Source: MED-G105 sp039814575 (GTDB lineage Bacteria > Pseudomonadota > Alphaproteobacteria > Caulobacterales > Parvularculaceae). Taken from it: a DNA stretch of 64,000 nucleotides. Where the stretch lies: the NCBI GenBank assembly GCA_039814575.1, contig JBCCAY010000014.1, positions 29,647 through 93,646 on the forward strand, read 5' to 3'. The notes beneath the pieces are model-generated. The model ran no database searches, was not told where the DNA came from, and worked only from the letters and a program-made list of their open reading frames with translations. Both the position numbers and the translations under genes were made by a program. Shown piece by piece: positions 51,992-60,958 of this stretch. Within the stretch, counting starts at the first letter, position 1; every line of letters starts with the position of its first letter.

Positions 51992-53770
51992 ATGACCCTT
52001 ACTGACGCGCTATCGACAATCGCGGCCGAGGCGTTCGCCGCGGCCGGCTTTGATTCAACCCATGCTTTGGTGCGGGTCTCCGATCGTCCGGATCTTGGAC
52101 AATTCCAATGCAACGGCGCCTTGGCGGCGGCGAAAGCGGCGAAGCAAAACCCGCGCGCCATCGCCGAGGCGGTGCGCGAACGCTTGGCGGCGCACCCGAT
52201 GTTCGAAAGCGTTTCAATCGCGGGGCCCGGCTTTCTCAACCTTAAGGTCACTGACACCGCGCTTGGGGCGACGCTCGTCAATCTCGCGACAAGCGGCGCG
52301 GCGGCCGAGTGGCGCATTGAGAGCCCGCAGACATTTGTCATCGATTATGGCGGACCGAATATCGCCAAACCCTTGCATGTGGGGCATCTGCGCTCGGCGA
52401 TTATTGGCGAAGCCTTGAAGCGCCTATTGCGGTTTGTCGGTTGCGCCGTCGTCGGCGACATCCATCTCGGTGATTGGGGCTTGCCGATGGGGCAATTGAT
52501 CACCGAAATTGAACGCGAACAGCCCGATCTTCCGTATTTCGATGCGGCTTTTGACGGTCCTTATCCGGATGCTTCTCCGGTAAACCTCGCCGATTTAGAG
52601 CGTTTATACCCGCAAGCCTCAGCAGCGTGTAAGGCCGATCCCGCGCGCGCCGAAGAAGCGAAGGCCGCGACGGCGGCGTTGCAGTCGGGGCGTCCAGGGT
52701 ATCGCGCGCTGTGGCGGCATTTTATTGAGATCAGTCGGGCGGCGATTGAGCGTGAATACGCTGATCTTGGCGTTTCATTCGACCTTTGGAAGGGCGAATC
52801 CGACGCCGGTCCGTTCATTCCGAAAGTCAGCGATATCCTTCGCGGTAAAGGCCTTACAAAGATCGATGACGGCGCGGAGATTGTCAGTGTCGCGCGCGAC
52901 ACTGACGCAAAAGAACTCCCGCCGCTGATTTTGTTTAAGTCCGACGGCAGCGTGCTCTACGGAACGACGGACCTTGCGACGATCCTCGACCGGGTGACCT
53001 CGATCGAGCCGGATCGCGTTCTTTATGTCGTCGATCAACGTCAGGCATTGCACTTTGAACAAGTGTTCCGCGCGGCCGCGGCGGCCGGTTTCATCGACGA
53101 AGACCGACTAGAGCATATCGGCTTCGGAACGATGAACGGCAAAGACGGCAAACCGTTCAAAACCCGCGCCGGCGGCGTTCTGAAGCTGCGCGATCTGATC
53201 GACATGGTCGACGAGAAGGCGAAAGCGCGCATCCAAGAGAGCGGTTTCGCTGAAGGTCTCGATGCGGAGGAGGCCGATGCGATCGCGCGAAAAGTCGGCG
53301 TCGCAGCGTTGAAATTCGCTGATCTTTCTAACCCGCGCACCACGGATTATATCTTCGACGTCGATCGCTTCACCGCATTTGAGGGAAAAACCGGGCCGTA
53401 TCTCCTCTATGCAAGCGTTCGCATTCGCTCCGTGTTGAGCAAGGCGGGCGTCGACGCTGAAGGCGCTGCAGCGGCGCTCGCGAGCCCCGCGTTCCAGATC
53501 GCCTCGGATGAAGAAAGAGACCTCGCGCTTAAACTGCTTTTATGCGACGACGTCATTCGCTCGGCGACGGAAAAACGCGCGCCGCACATTTTGTGTGAAC
53601 ACGCTTTCGGTCTCGCCCAAGCGTTTTCGAAGTTCTATGCGTTGAACCGCATCGCCGATGAGGCGGACGCGGGCGCCCGGACGTCGCGGATCGCATTGAC
53701 AGCGATGACAGGACGTCAGTTAGACGGCCTTTTGGACATTCTCGGCATTGAAGCGCCCGAGAGAATGTAA
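51992..53770 (+). CDS. argS: Arginyl-tRNA synthetase
   Basis: A 592-residue class I synthetase. The N-terminal Add-1 domain (1-85), HVGH (the HIGH motif) at about 129-132, the GKDGKPFKTRAGG loop that stands for KMSKS in ArgRS, and the C-terminal anticodon-binding DALR domain ending in GIEAPERM are all present. It charges tRNA-Arg. It directly follows the lipoprotein gene and is convergent with folE. The SPOR-domain gene that often follows argS in the class is absent. Confidence 0.97.
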   Translation: MTLTDALSTIAAEAFAAAGFDSTHALVRVSDRPDLGQFQCNGALAAAKAAKQNPRAIAEAVRERLAAHPMFESVSIAGPGFLNLKVTDTALGATLVNLATSGAAAEWRIESPQTFVIDYGGPNIAKPLHVGHLRSAIIGEALKRLLRFVGCAVVGDIHLGDWGLPMGQLITEIEREQPDLPYFDAAFDGPYPDASPVNLADLERLYPQASAACKADPARAEEAKAATAALQSGRPGYRALWRHFIEISRAAIEREYADLGVSFDLWKGESDAGPFIPKVSDILRGKGLTKIDDGAEIVSVARDTDAKELPPLILFKSDGSVLYGTTDLATILDRVTSIEPDRVLYVVDQRQALHFEQVFRAAAAAGFIDEDRLEHIGFGTMNGKDGKPFKTRAGGVLKLRDLIDMVDEKAKARIQESGFAEGLDAEEADAIARKVGVAALKFADLSNPRTTDYIFDVDRFTAFEGKTGPYLLYASVRIRSVLSKAGVDAEGAAAALASPAFQIASDEERDLALKLLLCDDVIRSATEKRAPHILCEHAFGLAQAFSKFYALNRIADEADAGARTSRIALTAMTGRQLDGLLDILGIEAPERM

Positions 53771-53798
53771 AGCTGCTCTAATCGGGTTTTTCTGTCGA

Positions 53799-54563
53799 TT
53801 AGCCGCCTTGGCCGATGAGTCGCATAAACCGCGTTTCCATCGTCGGGTCGTCTTTAAAGACACCCGTCATTTTTTGCGTTACGCACGCAACATCTGGCTT
53901 GTGTACGCCGCGCGTTGAAATGCAGTAATGCTGCGCGTCGATTAAAACGGCGACGCCGCGAGGCTCCAGCGCCGTTTCGATGGCGTCGGCGATTTGTTCC
54001 GTCAGCGTTTCCTGACTGACGAGACGCTTCGCGAAGGCGTCGACGACGCGCGCAAGTTTTGAAATGCCGACAACGCGTTTTGATGGAAGATACGCCACAT
54101 GCGCTGTTCCGATGATCGGAATAATGTGGTGCTCGCAATGGCTTTCCAGGGTGATGTTCTTCATCAGGACGATATCGTCATAGCCCGCGACGTCTTCAAA
54201 GGTGCGCCCGAGGATGTCGATCGGGTCTTCGCGATAGCCGCTCAAGAATTCCTCATAGGCGTCAACATATCGCTTTGGCGTATCTACCAGTCCCTCGCGC
54301 GTGGGGTCTTCGCCGAAATAGGCGAGAAGAGTGCGGACGGCCTCTTCCGCGGCGCTACGGTTCGGCGTCGTCCGGGCGCGACGTTCACTCGCATGGAATG
54401 GGCTAATGTTTTCACCGATGCTCGCAGGTACACTCGATGCGCCGTTAGTGCCCAGGCCTGCAATAGGAATAGGCGCCCGACGGTTTGGACCGGTTTTTAG
54501 CTCCCCGTTGTCGACATTTGCCGTGCTCTGATGATTTGCGGGGGTTAAACGCTCAACGCTCAT
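53799..54563 (-). CDS. folE: GTP cyclohydrolase I
   Basis: A 254-residue FolE. The zinc and catalytic motifs ESHCEHHIIPI and AQHYCISTRGVHKP are present, with SKLARVVDAFAKRLVSQE between them. The first 70 residues are extra and low complexity. The enzyme makes dihydroneopterin triphosphate from GTP for folate and queuosine synthesis. Its ATG abuts the ribH stop, so it is translated from the riboflavin message and placed under the FMN riboswitch. Confidence 0.95.
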   Translation of the reverse strand: MSVERLTPANHQSTANVDNGELKTGPNRRAPIPIAGLGTNGASSVPASIGENISPFHASERRARTTPNRSAAEEAVRTLLAYFGEDPTREGLVDTPKRYVDAYEEFLSGYREDPIDILGRTFEDVAGYDDIVLMKNITLESHCEHHIIPIIGTAHVAYLPSKRVVGISKLARVVDAFAKRLVSQETLTEQIADAIETALEPRGVAVLIDAQHYCISTRGVHKPDVACVTQKMTGVFKDDPTMETRFMRLIGQGG

Positions 54564-55052
54564 CTAAAGCTCCATTCCTGCTTGGCCGACGAGACGCCGT
54601 TTCAATGACGCTGTTTCGACCGCGGCGAGGGCGGCTTCGGCGCCCTTATTGCCCGCCTTCGTTCCCGCTCGCTCGATTGCTTGTTCTATGGTGTCCGTGG
54701 TCAGAACGCCGAATGCGACGGGCACGCCCGTTTGCAGCGCAACGGCGGACAATCCCTTGGCCGCTTCGCCGGCGACATAGTCAAAGTGCGGCGTCGCCCC
54801 TCTGATGACGCAGCCGAGCGCGACGACAGCGTCATACCGCCCGCTCTCTGCGAGCGTTTTGGCGATGACGGGAATTTCGAACGCGCCTGGAACCATCGTC
54901 ACGGTGATCGCGTCAGGATCGGCGCCGGCGCGTTCAAGTGCGCCGACGGCGCCTGCAACAAGCCGGTCTACAATGAAATCATTCCAACGCGTGGCGACAA
55001 TAGCGATCGACAGATCTTTCGCGCTCGTCTCGCCTTCAATCGTTTTTGTCAT
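54564..55052 (-). CDS. ribH: 6,7-dimethyl-8-ribityllumazine synthase
   Basis: A 162-residue RibH that condenses the butanone phosphate with the ribityl-aminopyrimidine. VPGAFEIPVIAKTLA, ALGCVIRGATPHFDYV (catalytic His) and GVLTTDTIEQAIERAGTK with GNKGAEAA are diagnostic. It follows ribB by 27 bases and directly precedes folE. Confidence 0.96.
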   Translation of the reverse strand: MTKTIEGETSAKDLSIAIVATRWNDFIVDRLVAGAVGALERAGADPDAITVTMVPGAFEIPVIAKTLAESGRYDAVVALGCVIRGATPHFDYVAGEAAKGLSAVALQTGVPVAFGVLTTDTIEQAIERAGTKAGNKGAEAALAAVETASLKRRLVGQAGMEL

Positions 55053-55079
55053 GGCGTATTGACCCTTTAATCCGTTCGC

Positions 55080-55766
55080 TTAGCCGTTCACCGCACGGAG
55101 CACCGTCTTCGCCGCGCCCGTTTCGGTGAGCGGGCCGTCATTGCCCGTGGCGCGCCGGTAAGCGGCGATGTCTTCGACGGAGATAATCGGCAGACCATGG
55201 GTAGCAGCGAAAACCTCTAACTCCGGCAGTCGCGCCATTTCGCCGTCGTCGCGCATCACCTCGCAAATAACGGCCGCCGGCGTGAGACCGGCAAGCGCTG
55301 CGACGTCGACGCTCGCTTCGGTTTGCCCGCGCCGCTCTAAAACGCCGCCCGGCGCGGCGCGCAAGGGGAACATATGTCCTGGGCTGACGATATCCGCCGG
55401 TTCTGCATCCGGATTGATGAGGGCCGACACCGTGCGGGCCCGATCGCTCGCCGAAATGCCCGTCGTCACGCCGGTCGCCGCTTCAACGGAGATGGTAAAG
55501 GCTGTACCGTAGCCGGACTTATTTTCCTGCGGCGGCACCATCATCGGCAGGCCGAACCGATCCAATAGCGCGCCGGCCATAGCGCAGCAGATGAGCCCAC
55601 GCCCATGGGTGGCGAAAAAATTGATCGCCGCGGCGTCGGCGAACTCCGCTGCGACCGTGAGATCGCCTTCATTTTCGCGGTTTTCATCGTCGACAATGAT
55701 GACGAACCGTCCGGCTTGAAAGGCCTCAATCGCTTCGGGAATGGGAGATAGCGGCATTGCGGTCAT
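55080..55766 (-). CDS. ribB: 3,4-dihydroxy-2-butanone 4-phosphate synthase
   Basis: A 228-residue monofunctional RibB. DDENRENEGDLTVAAEF (metal-binding acidic loop), THGRGLICCAM, GHMFPLRAAPGGVLERRGQTEASVD and AVICEVM are its landmarks. Most alphaproteobacterial RibB is fused to a GTP cyclohydrolase II domain (RibBA); that domain is missing here. It overlaps ribE by four bases (ATGA). Confidence 0.96.
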   Translation of the reverse strand: MTAMPLSPIPEAIEAFQAGRFVIIVDDENRENEGDLTVAAEFADAAAINFFATHGRGLICCAMAGALLDRFGLPMMVPPQENKSGYGTAFTISVEAATGVTTGISASDRARTVSALINPDAEPADIVSPGHMFPLRAAPGGVLERRGQTEASVDVAALAGLTPAAVICEVMRDDGEMARLPELEVFAATHGLPIISVEDIAAYRRATGNDGPLTETGAAKTVLRAVNG

Positions 55767-56434
55767 GCTCCTGCGGCGTTGGGGGCGGAGGCGGTTTTCA
55801 ATAGACCGTCCGCATTGGGATTAGTGCTGATTGGATTGGAGGCGTCTGAGCCAGTAACAAGACGCTCTACATACTTTGCGAGAATATCGACTTCGAGGTT
55901 CACGCGATCGCCCGGTTTCTTCCGAGGCAGGATGAGTTTTTCCTGGCTGTAGGCGATCAGCGTGACGTCGAACCAGTCGGCACCCGTATGAACGACCGTC
56001 AAGGACGCGCCGTCGATTGCGGCGTAACCCTTGGGGACGATGTACCGCATCAGCGCCGGCGGCGTTTCGATCTTCATCCACAGCGCGTCATTATCGGGCC
56101 GGAATTCAGCGATGCGTCCCGTGCCGTCCACATGCCCTTGCACATAGTGCCCGCCCATGCGGGTCGTCGGCAAAAGCGCGCGCTCCAGATTGACCGCGAC
56201 GCCCGGCGCCAGATCGCCGAGATTTGTTTTCTTAAGGGTTTCAGGCGCGAGACCCACTTGGAACGTCTTGTCGTCATGCGCGGTGAGGGTGAGGCAAACC
56301 CCATTGACCGCGATCGAGTCCCCAAGTTGCGCCCCTTGTAACACCGTGTCGGCGCTCACTGTTATGGAAAACCCGTCTCCGTCCGGACCAATGGCGGTGA
56401 TTTCGCCGATTTCTTCAATCAGTCCCGTGAACAT
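55763..56434 (-). CDS. ribE: Riboflavin synthase alpha subunit
   Basis: A 223-residue RibE built from two similar barrels, as expected. MFTGLIEEIG at the start, SIAVNGVCLTL and GHYVQGHVDGTGRI in the first-to-second domain transition, and the internal repeat IDGASLTVV are diagnostic. It dismutates two lumazines into riboflavin. One base separates it from ribD, and it overlaps ribB by four. Confidence 0.96.
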   Translation of the reverse strand: MFTGLIEEIGEITAIGPDGDGFSITVSADTVLQGAQLGDSIAVNGVCLTLTAHDDKTFQVGLAPETLKKTNLGDLAPGVAVNLERALLPTTRMGGHYVQGHVDGTGRIAEFRPDNDALWMKIETPPALMRYIVPKGYAAIDGASLTVVHTGADWFDVTLIAYSQEKLILPRKKPGDRVNLEVDILAKYVERLVTGSDASNPISTNPNADGLLKTASAPNAAGA

Positions 56435-56435
56435 A

Positions 56436-57533
56436 TTACGCGCTCCCCTTGCGAACGCCGCGAATAAGGAAGTCGTTTCCTAGCGGCTCCGGCGCCTCTA
56501 GCTCGAAGCGGGCGGCGTCGTTGATGAGGGCAGGGCCTTCGCCGTTGAACGCCGATGCGCCGCCGCCCAACAGACGCGGCGCATAGAAGAGCCAAATCTC
56601 ATTAATGCGATCGGCGTCGGCGAAAGCGCCGAGGGCGCGGCCGCCGCCTTCGACCATCAGCATCAGAATGTTCCGGGCGTGCAGCGCTTCTAAAACCACG
56701 TCTAGATCTAGGCCCGTCGCGGCATGATAGGGCGCTCTTAGAATATCGACCCCGAGCCGCTGATGGGCGCGCGTTGCGCTTTCGGGCAGCGTTTCGGAGA
56801 CCACGAGCAGCGCGCCGCGGCCGCTGCGGTCAAAGACTTTAGCGCCTGGCGGCGTGCGGCCCTGGGGGTCGAGGACGACGCGCAAGGGGCCCCATTCGCG
56901 ACCGTCAATCCGCGCCGTAAGGGTCGGGTAATCAGTGATGACAGTTTCGGCGCCGACTAAAATGGCGTCGGCTTCCCGGCGCAATTCATGGGCGCGGGCG
57001 CGCGCCTCGGGGCCGGTGATCCACTTGCTGTCGCCATTGCGCGTGGCGATACGTCCGTCGAGCGTCATTGCTGCTTTCGCCACGACATAGGGGCGTTTCT
57101 TGCTGACGCTGTAGCGCCAGGCCCGGGTGAGGTGTTCGGCTTCAGCGACGCCGCCGGTCGCCTTGCGGCAAGGAACCCCTGCCGCGTTGATCGCCGCGGC
57201 GCCGCCGGCGGCGATATCATTGGGGTCGGCGACGGCGTAAACGACTTCGCCGACGCCGGCTTCGATTAAGGCGACGGAGCATGGCCCGGTGCGGCCGGTA
57301 TGGTTGCACGGCTCCAGCGTCACATAGGCGGTCGCGCCACGGGCGTTTTCACCGGCGTCTTTCAAGGCGGCGACTTCAGCGTGGTCGCCGCCTGGCCTGG
57401 CGTGCCAACCTTGGCCGACGACGGCGCCGTCTTTCACCAAGATGCAGCCGACCCGCGGATTAGGCGCGGTGTCGCCCGTCGCCCGCTCAGCGAGGGAAAT
57501 CGCTTCTAAAATGGCTTCGCGATCGTCGCGCAC
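56436..57533 (-). CDS. ribD: Bifunctional pyrimidine deaminase/reductase RibD
   Basis: A 365-residue RibD that carries out the second and third steps of riboflavin synthesis. The deaminase has APNPRVGCILVKDG, the zinc motif HAEVAAL and PCNHTGRTGPCS; the C-terminal reductase begins near VAKAAMTLDGRIATRNG. The GTG at 57533 starts exactly after a terminator hairpin with seven U residues. Upstream reading runs through that hairpin and is non-coding. GGGG of the stem lies seven bases before GTG and could also act as Shine-Dalgarno. Confidence 0.95.
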   Translation of the reverse strand: MRDDREAILEAISLAERATGDTAPNPRVGCILVKDGAVVGQGWHARPGGDHAEVAALKDAGENARGATAYVTLEPCNHTGRTGPCSVALIEAGVGEVVYAVADPNDIAAGGAAAINAAGVPCRKATGGVAEAEHLTRAWRYSVSKKRPYVVAKAAMTLDGRIATRNGDSKWITGPEARARAHELRREADAILVGAETVITDYPTLTARIDGREWGPLRVVLDPQGRTPPGAKVFDRSGRGALLVVSETLPESATRAHQRLGVDILRAPYHAATGLDLDVVLEALHARNILMLMVEGGGRALGAFADADRINEIWLFYAPRLLGGGASAFNGEGPALINDAARFELEAPEPLGNDFLIRGVRKGSA

Positions 57534-57562
57534 AAAAAAACCCCGTAGCGTCAGCTTCGGGG
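57534..57562 (-). terminator. Attenuator hairpin abutting the ribD start codon
   Basis: CCCCG...CGGGG, with an inner AGC/GCT pairing and a 4-base loop (57541-57562), is followed on the minus strand by seven T residues (57540-57534) and then immediately by the GTG of ribD. It is the expected expression platform for the FMN riboswitch: termination when FMN is high. Because the GGGG strand may also be the Shine-Dalgarno, the hairpin could act on translation too. Confidence 0.8.
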
Positions 57563-57695
57563 CGATGCACGGATTTCGGGTGTGTAGGACGATCAACAGC
57601 GCCATTAGCGTCACCATACTTGGCGACAGCAATCGCGTGCGATCATTCGATCAAACACCGCTGGCGGCGCAAAAAAGCGTCACCGATTTTCCGTC

Positions 57696-57862
<167 letters not shown>

Positions 57863-57970
57863 AAATTTCTGTGGATAGCTCCACGCGCTGTTAAATAGCG
57901 TCAGACGCGGCGTCTCGCAAGTCTTGCTCACAGGCGGCGCAAAGTCACAGGCGGGCGCGCCTTTTAAGGC

Positions 57971-58618
57971 TTACGCGCCGGCGTCGTCGCCCCAGACTTG
58001 TTTAAGGCGCTTATCACGGCCGCAGCCTGAGCGGTATATCGAGTATTTCAGGCGGTTCTTCTTGTAGTAATCCTGATGGTATTCCTCAGCCCGCCAGAAT
58101 TTCACCCGATCGCGCACTGGCGTCACGATTTTTTTGCCCAGTTTTTGTTCAGCGGCGGCGACCGCCTCTAGCGCTGCGGCGCGCTCGTCGGCGGTTTCAG
58201 CGAAAATGGCGGTTCGGTAGGAAGACCCGCGGTCGCAGAATTGCCCGCCATCGTCGAGCGGGTCGATGGTGCGCAAAAAGAACTCCACAAGCGCGCGATA
58301 GGTCGTGGCGCTCGGATCGTAATAGACTTTGACGACTTCCAAATGGCCGGTGTCGCCTTTCGTCACCGCGCGATAGGTGGGGTTTTCCGTGAGGCCGCCG
58401 GAATATCCAGAAACAGCGGACGTCACGGCGTCGAGTTTCTCGAAGTCCGCTTCGACGCACCAAAAGCAGCCGCCGGCGACAATTATGCTGGCGTAGCTGG
58501 CTTTCTTGCCATTGCCGGCTGACGCATTTTGCGCGTGGGCGCCCGCGACGAGGCAGAAGACGGCCGCTGCGGCGATGGCGAACCTGGTCGCCATACGAAG
58601 AAAGCGCCCAATACCCAT
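57971..58618 (-). CDS. msrA: Exported peptide methionine (S)-S-oxide reductase
   Basis: A 215-residue MsrA with an N-terminal signal peptide (AIAAAAVFCLVAGAHAQ), so it works in the periplasm or is anchored to the membrane. The catalytic GCFWCVEADFEKL and YSGG, GHLEVVKVYYDP, EEYHQDY are typical. It repairs oxidised methionine in envelope proteins. Starts further upstream (58702, with AAGGACGAGG) are possible and would give a long n-region. Its 3' end faces away from the riboflavin operon leader. Confidence 0.92.
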   Translation of the reverse strand: MGIGRFLRMATRFAIAAAAVFCLVAGAHAQNASAGNGKKASYASIIVAGGCFWCVEADFEKLDAVTSAVSGYSGGLTENPTYRAVTKGDTGHLEVVKVYYDPSATTYRALVEFFLRTIDPLDDGGQFCDRGSSYRTAIFAETADERAAALEAVAAAEQKLGKKIVTPVRDRVKFWRAEEYHQDYYKKNRLKYSIYRSGCGRDKRLKQVWGDDAGA

Positions 58619-59018
58619 CGGAAGCGTTCTTGCGCTTTTATGAGATATGGCCGCATCGGCGGTGTGCCGCTGCGGCGCGTCGTTCGTCATGAAAGGCTGC
58701 ATCGGCCTCGTCCTTAACCGTCCGGTGTATCGAATTGGCGCTGACGGCGAAAAACACCTGCCCGTCAGCGCGCGCCCATTGAAACTATACAGTGACACTA
58801 TAGCGGCTAAATCGCCTTCGGTGCGGTTTTCACAAAAATTTTAGCGCGGCGCCCCGTCGCGACCCACATGTGCCGCTAACGCCGATTTTTATTGGTCTGC
58901 GGGCGCCTCACGGCGTCATCGCGTTTCTTGACGTCTGTTCACGAACCGGCGCGCGCCGTAGCCGAAGCGCGTTCGTGCGCCTTAGATAAGACCAACCGAC
59001 GCAATTGGGAGACGGGAC

Positions 59019-59483
59019 ATGACATATATTCGATGGGGCGCAGCCCTTATAATTGGCGGCTTCTTGCTGTTTTTCGGCGCTACGAAATTCAGCGGCGGCG
59101 CACATATTTTTCCGTATATTGAGTATAAAGCGACAGCGCTCAACTTTCCCTTCGCCGATCTGTTTTACCCTTTTGTTAATTGGGCGACGGGCGCGCTTGA
59201 GATTGTCGCCGGCGCCTTGCTGATCTTGCCGATGACGCGGCGGCTGGGAGCAGGGCTCGCCGTATTGCCTTTTCTTGGCGCTATTGGGTTTCACTTATCG
59301 CCGTTGCTCGGCGTCGTAACGCCTGATGGATACGCCGCTATCGCGCCAAGCGAAGCGCTGGTGCTCGGCGGTCCGTTTACGGCGTCTGATTTCTCCGCCG
59401 CCTCGTCGCCAGCCCTATTCACGATCGCCGCAGCGATGTTGGTCGTCGCGATCGTGAACGTGGTTCTGCAACGGCGCGCTTAA
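59019..59483 (+). CDS. DoxX-like small membrane protein
   Basis: A 154-residue membrane protein with four helices (about 5-23, 48-68, 75-97 and 125-148). The RWGAALIIGGFLLFFGATKF start and the ALEIVAGALLILPMTRRLG segment resemble DoxX-type proteins, but the match is by pattern only. The function is unknown. It is convergent with purB by four bases. Confidence 0.75.
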   Translation: MTYIRWGAALIIGGFLLFFGATKFSGGAHIFPYIEYKATALNFPFADLFYPFVNWATGALEIVAGALLILPMTRRLGAGLAVLPFLGAIGFHLSPLLGVVTPDGYAAIAPSEALVLGGPFTASDFSAASSPALFTIAAAMLVVAIVNVVLQRRA

Positions 59484-59487
59484 CCGG

Positions 59488-60789
59488 TTACGGAAAGACG
59501 CGGGCGAAAATCGTGTCCACATGCTTGGTGTGATAGCCGAGATCGAACAGCGCTTCCAACGCGTCCGAAGACAATAAAGCCGTCACGTCGGCGTCGTCTT
59601 TTAAGCCAGAGAGGAAATCACGCTCGCCGCGCCAAGCGGCCATGGCGTTGCGCTGAACCATCGAATAGGCGTCTTCACGACTGGCGCCGGCCTGGGTGAG
59701 GGCGAGGAGAACGCGTTGGGAGTGCACAAGGCCGCCAAGGCGATCGAGGTTCTCTTGCATCCGCTCCGGATAAACGACGAGCTTCTCGATAACGCCAGCT
59801 AAGCGCCGCAACGCGAAATCCAAATGCACGGTGGTATCGGGGCCGATGCCGCGTTCGACGGATGAGTGCGAGATATCGCGTTCGTGCCAAAGCGCGACGT
59901 TCTCCATCGCCGGCGTTGCCGCCATTCGCACCAAGCGGGCGAGGCCGGTGAGGTTTTCCGTCAAAATCGGGTTGCGTTTGTGCGGCATCGCTGAGGAGCC
60001 CTTTTGGCCGCTGGAGAAATATTCCTCCGCCTCAAGAACCTCAGAGCGCTGAAGATGGCGAACTTCGGTCGCGAACCGTTCAATGGAAGACGCAATAACG
60101 CCGAGCGTCGCGAAGAACATGGCGTGTCGGTCGCGCGGAATGACCTGGGTGGAGACGGGCTCCACGGCGAGCCCCATCTTTTCCGCCACATGGGCTTCAA
60201 CGGCGGGGTCGATATTGGCGAAAGTGCCGACCGCGCCGGAGATAGCGCACACGGCGATTTCGGCGCGCGCTGCTTGAAGGCGCTGTCTGCCCCGCTCGAA
60301 TTCGGCAAAGAACGTCGCGAGTTTTAGACCAAAAGTCGTGGGTTCCGCATGAATGCCGTGGCTGCGCCCGACGCAGACATCGTTCTTATGCTCAAAAGCG
60401 CGTTTCTTCAGCGCCGCTAAGACAAGGTCCATGCCCTCTAACAGAAGATCAGCAGCGCGGGTCAACTGCACCGACAGGCAGGTGTCGAGAACGTCCGAAG
60501 ACGTCATGCCCTGGTGGACGAAGCGTGCTTCGGGGCCAACGATCTCGGCGAGGTGCGTGAGGAACGCGATGACGTCATGCTTCACTTCGCGTTCGATGGC
60601 GTCGATGCGGTCGATATCGAAGGTCGTGGCGCCGCCTTTATCCCAAATGGTTTTCGCCGCCTCGCTCGGCACCACGCCGAGTTCGGCCAGCTTATCGGTC
60701 GCGTGGGCCTCGATTTCGAACCAGATGCGAAATTTCGCTTCCGGCGTCCAAATCGCGGTCATCTCGGGGCGGGCGTAGCGCGGTATCAT
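59488..60789 (-). CDS. purB: Adenylosuccinate lyase
   Basis: A 433-residue PurB that acts twice in purine synthesis, cleaving SAICAR and adenylosuccinate. The family signature SSAMPHKRNPI, together with TSSDVLDTCLSVQL and GRSHGIHAEPTTFG that hold catalytic His residues, is intact. It faces a DoxX-like gene. It lies apart from purEK, which is at 31-32.5 kb. Confidence 0.96.
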   Translation of the reverse strand: MIPRYARPEMTAIWTPEAKFRIWFEIEAHATDKLAELGVVPSEAAKTIWDKGGATTFDIDRIDAIEREVKHDVIAFLTHLAEIVGPEARFVHQGMTSSDVLDTCLSVQLTRAADLLLEGMDLVLAALKKRAFEHKNDVCVGRSHGIHAEPTTFGLKLATFFAEFERGRQRLQAARAEIAVCAISGAVGTFANIDPAVEAHVAEKMGLAVEPVSTQVIPRDRHAMFFATLGVIASSIERFATEVRHLQRSEVLEAEEYFSSGQKGSSAMPHKRNPILTENLTGLARLVRMAATPAMENVALWHERDISHSSVERGIGPDTTVHLDFALRRLAGVIEKLVVYPERMQENLDRLGGLVHSQRVLLALTQAGASREDAYSMVQRNAMAAWRGERDFLSGLKDDADVTALLSSDALEALFDLGYHTKHVDTIFARVFP

Positions 60790-60958
60790 GGGGCGGCCTC
60801 ATTGCAGGCGACGCAAAGACGTCTGATGGAGAAGATCCCGGCCATTAGCGCAAAATGCGGCGGGCGACAAATGCCGATCGTCATATCGGCTTGCGCGCGC
60901 CTAGAGATAGGAGACGGCCTGTTTGCGGGACGGGGTGTCTCGGCGTTTGCCGCGAACC

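Noticed and set aside
53778..53802. CTAATCG/CGATTAG hairpin between argS and folE as a terminator
   Set aside because: The T-run is in the loop, not after the stem, and one arm overlaps the folE stop codon.
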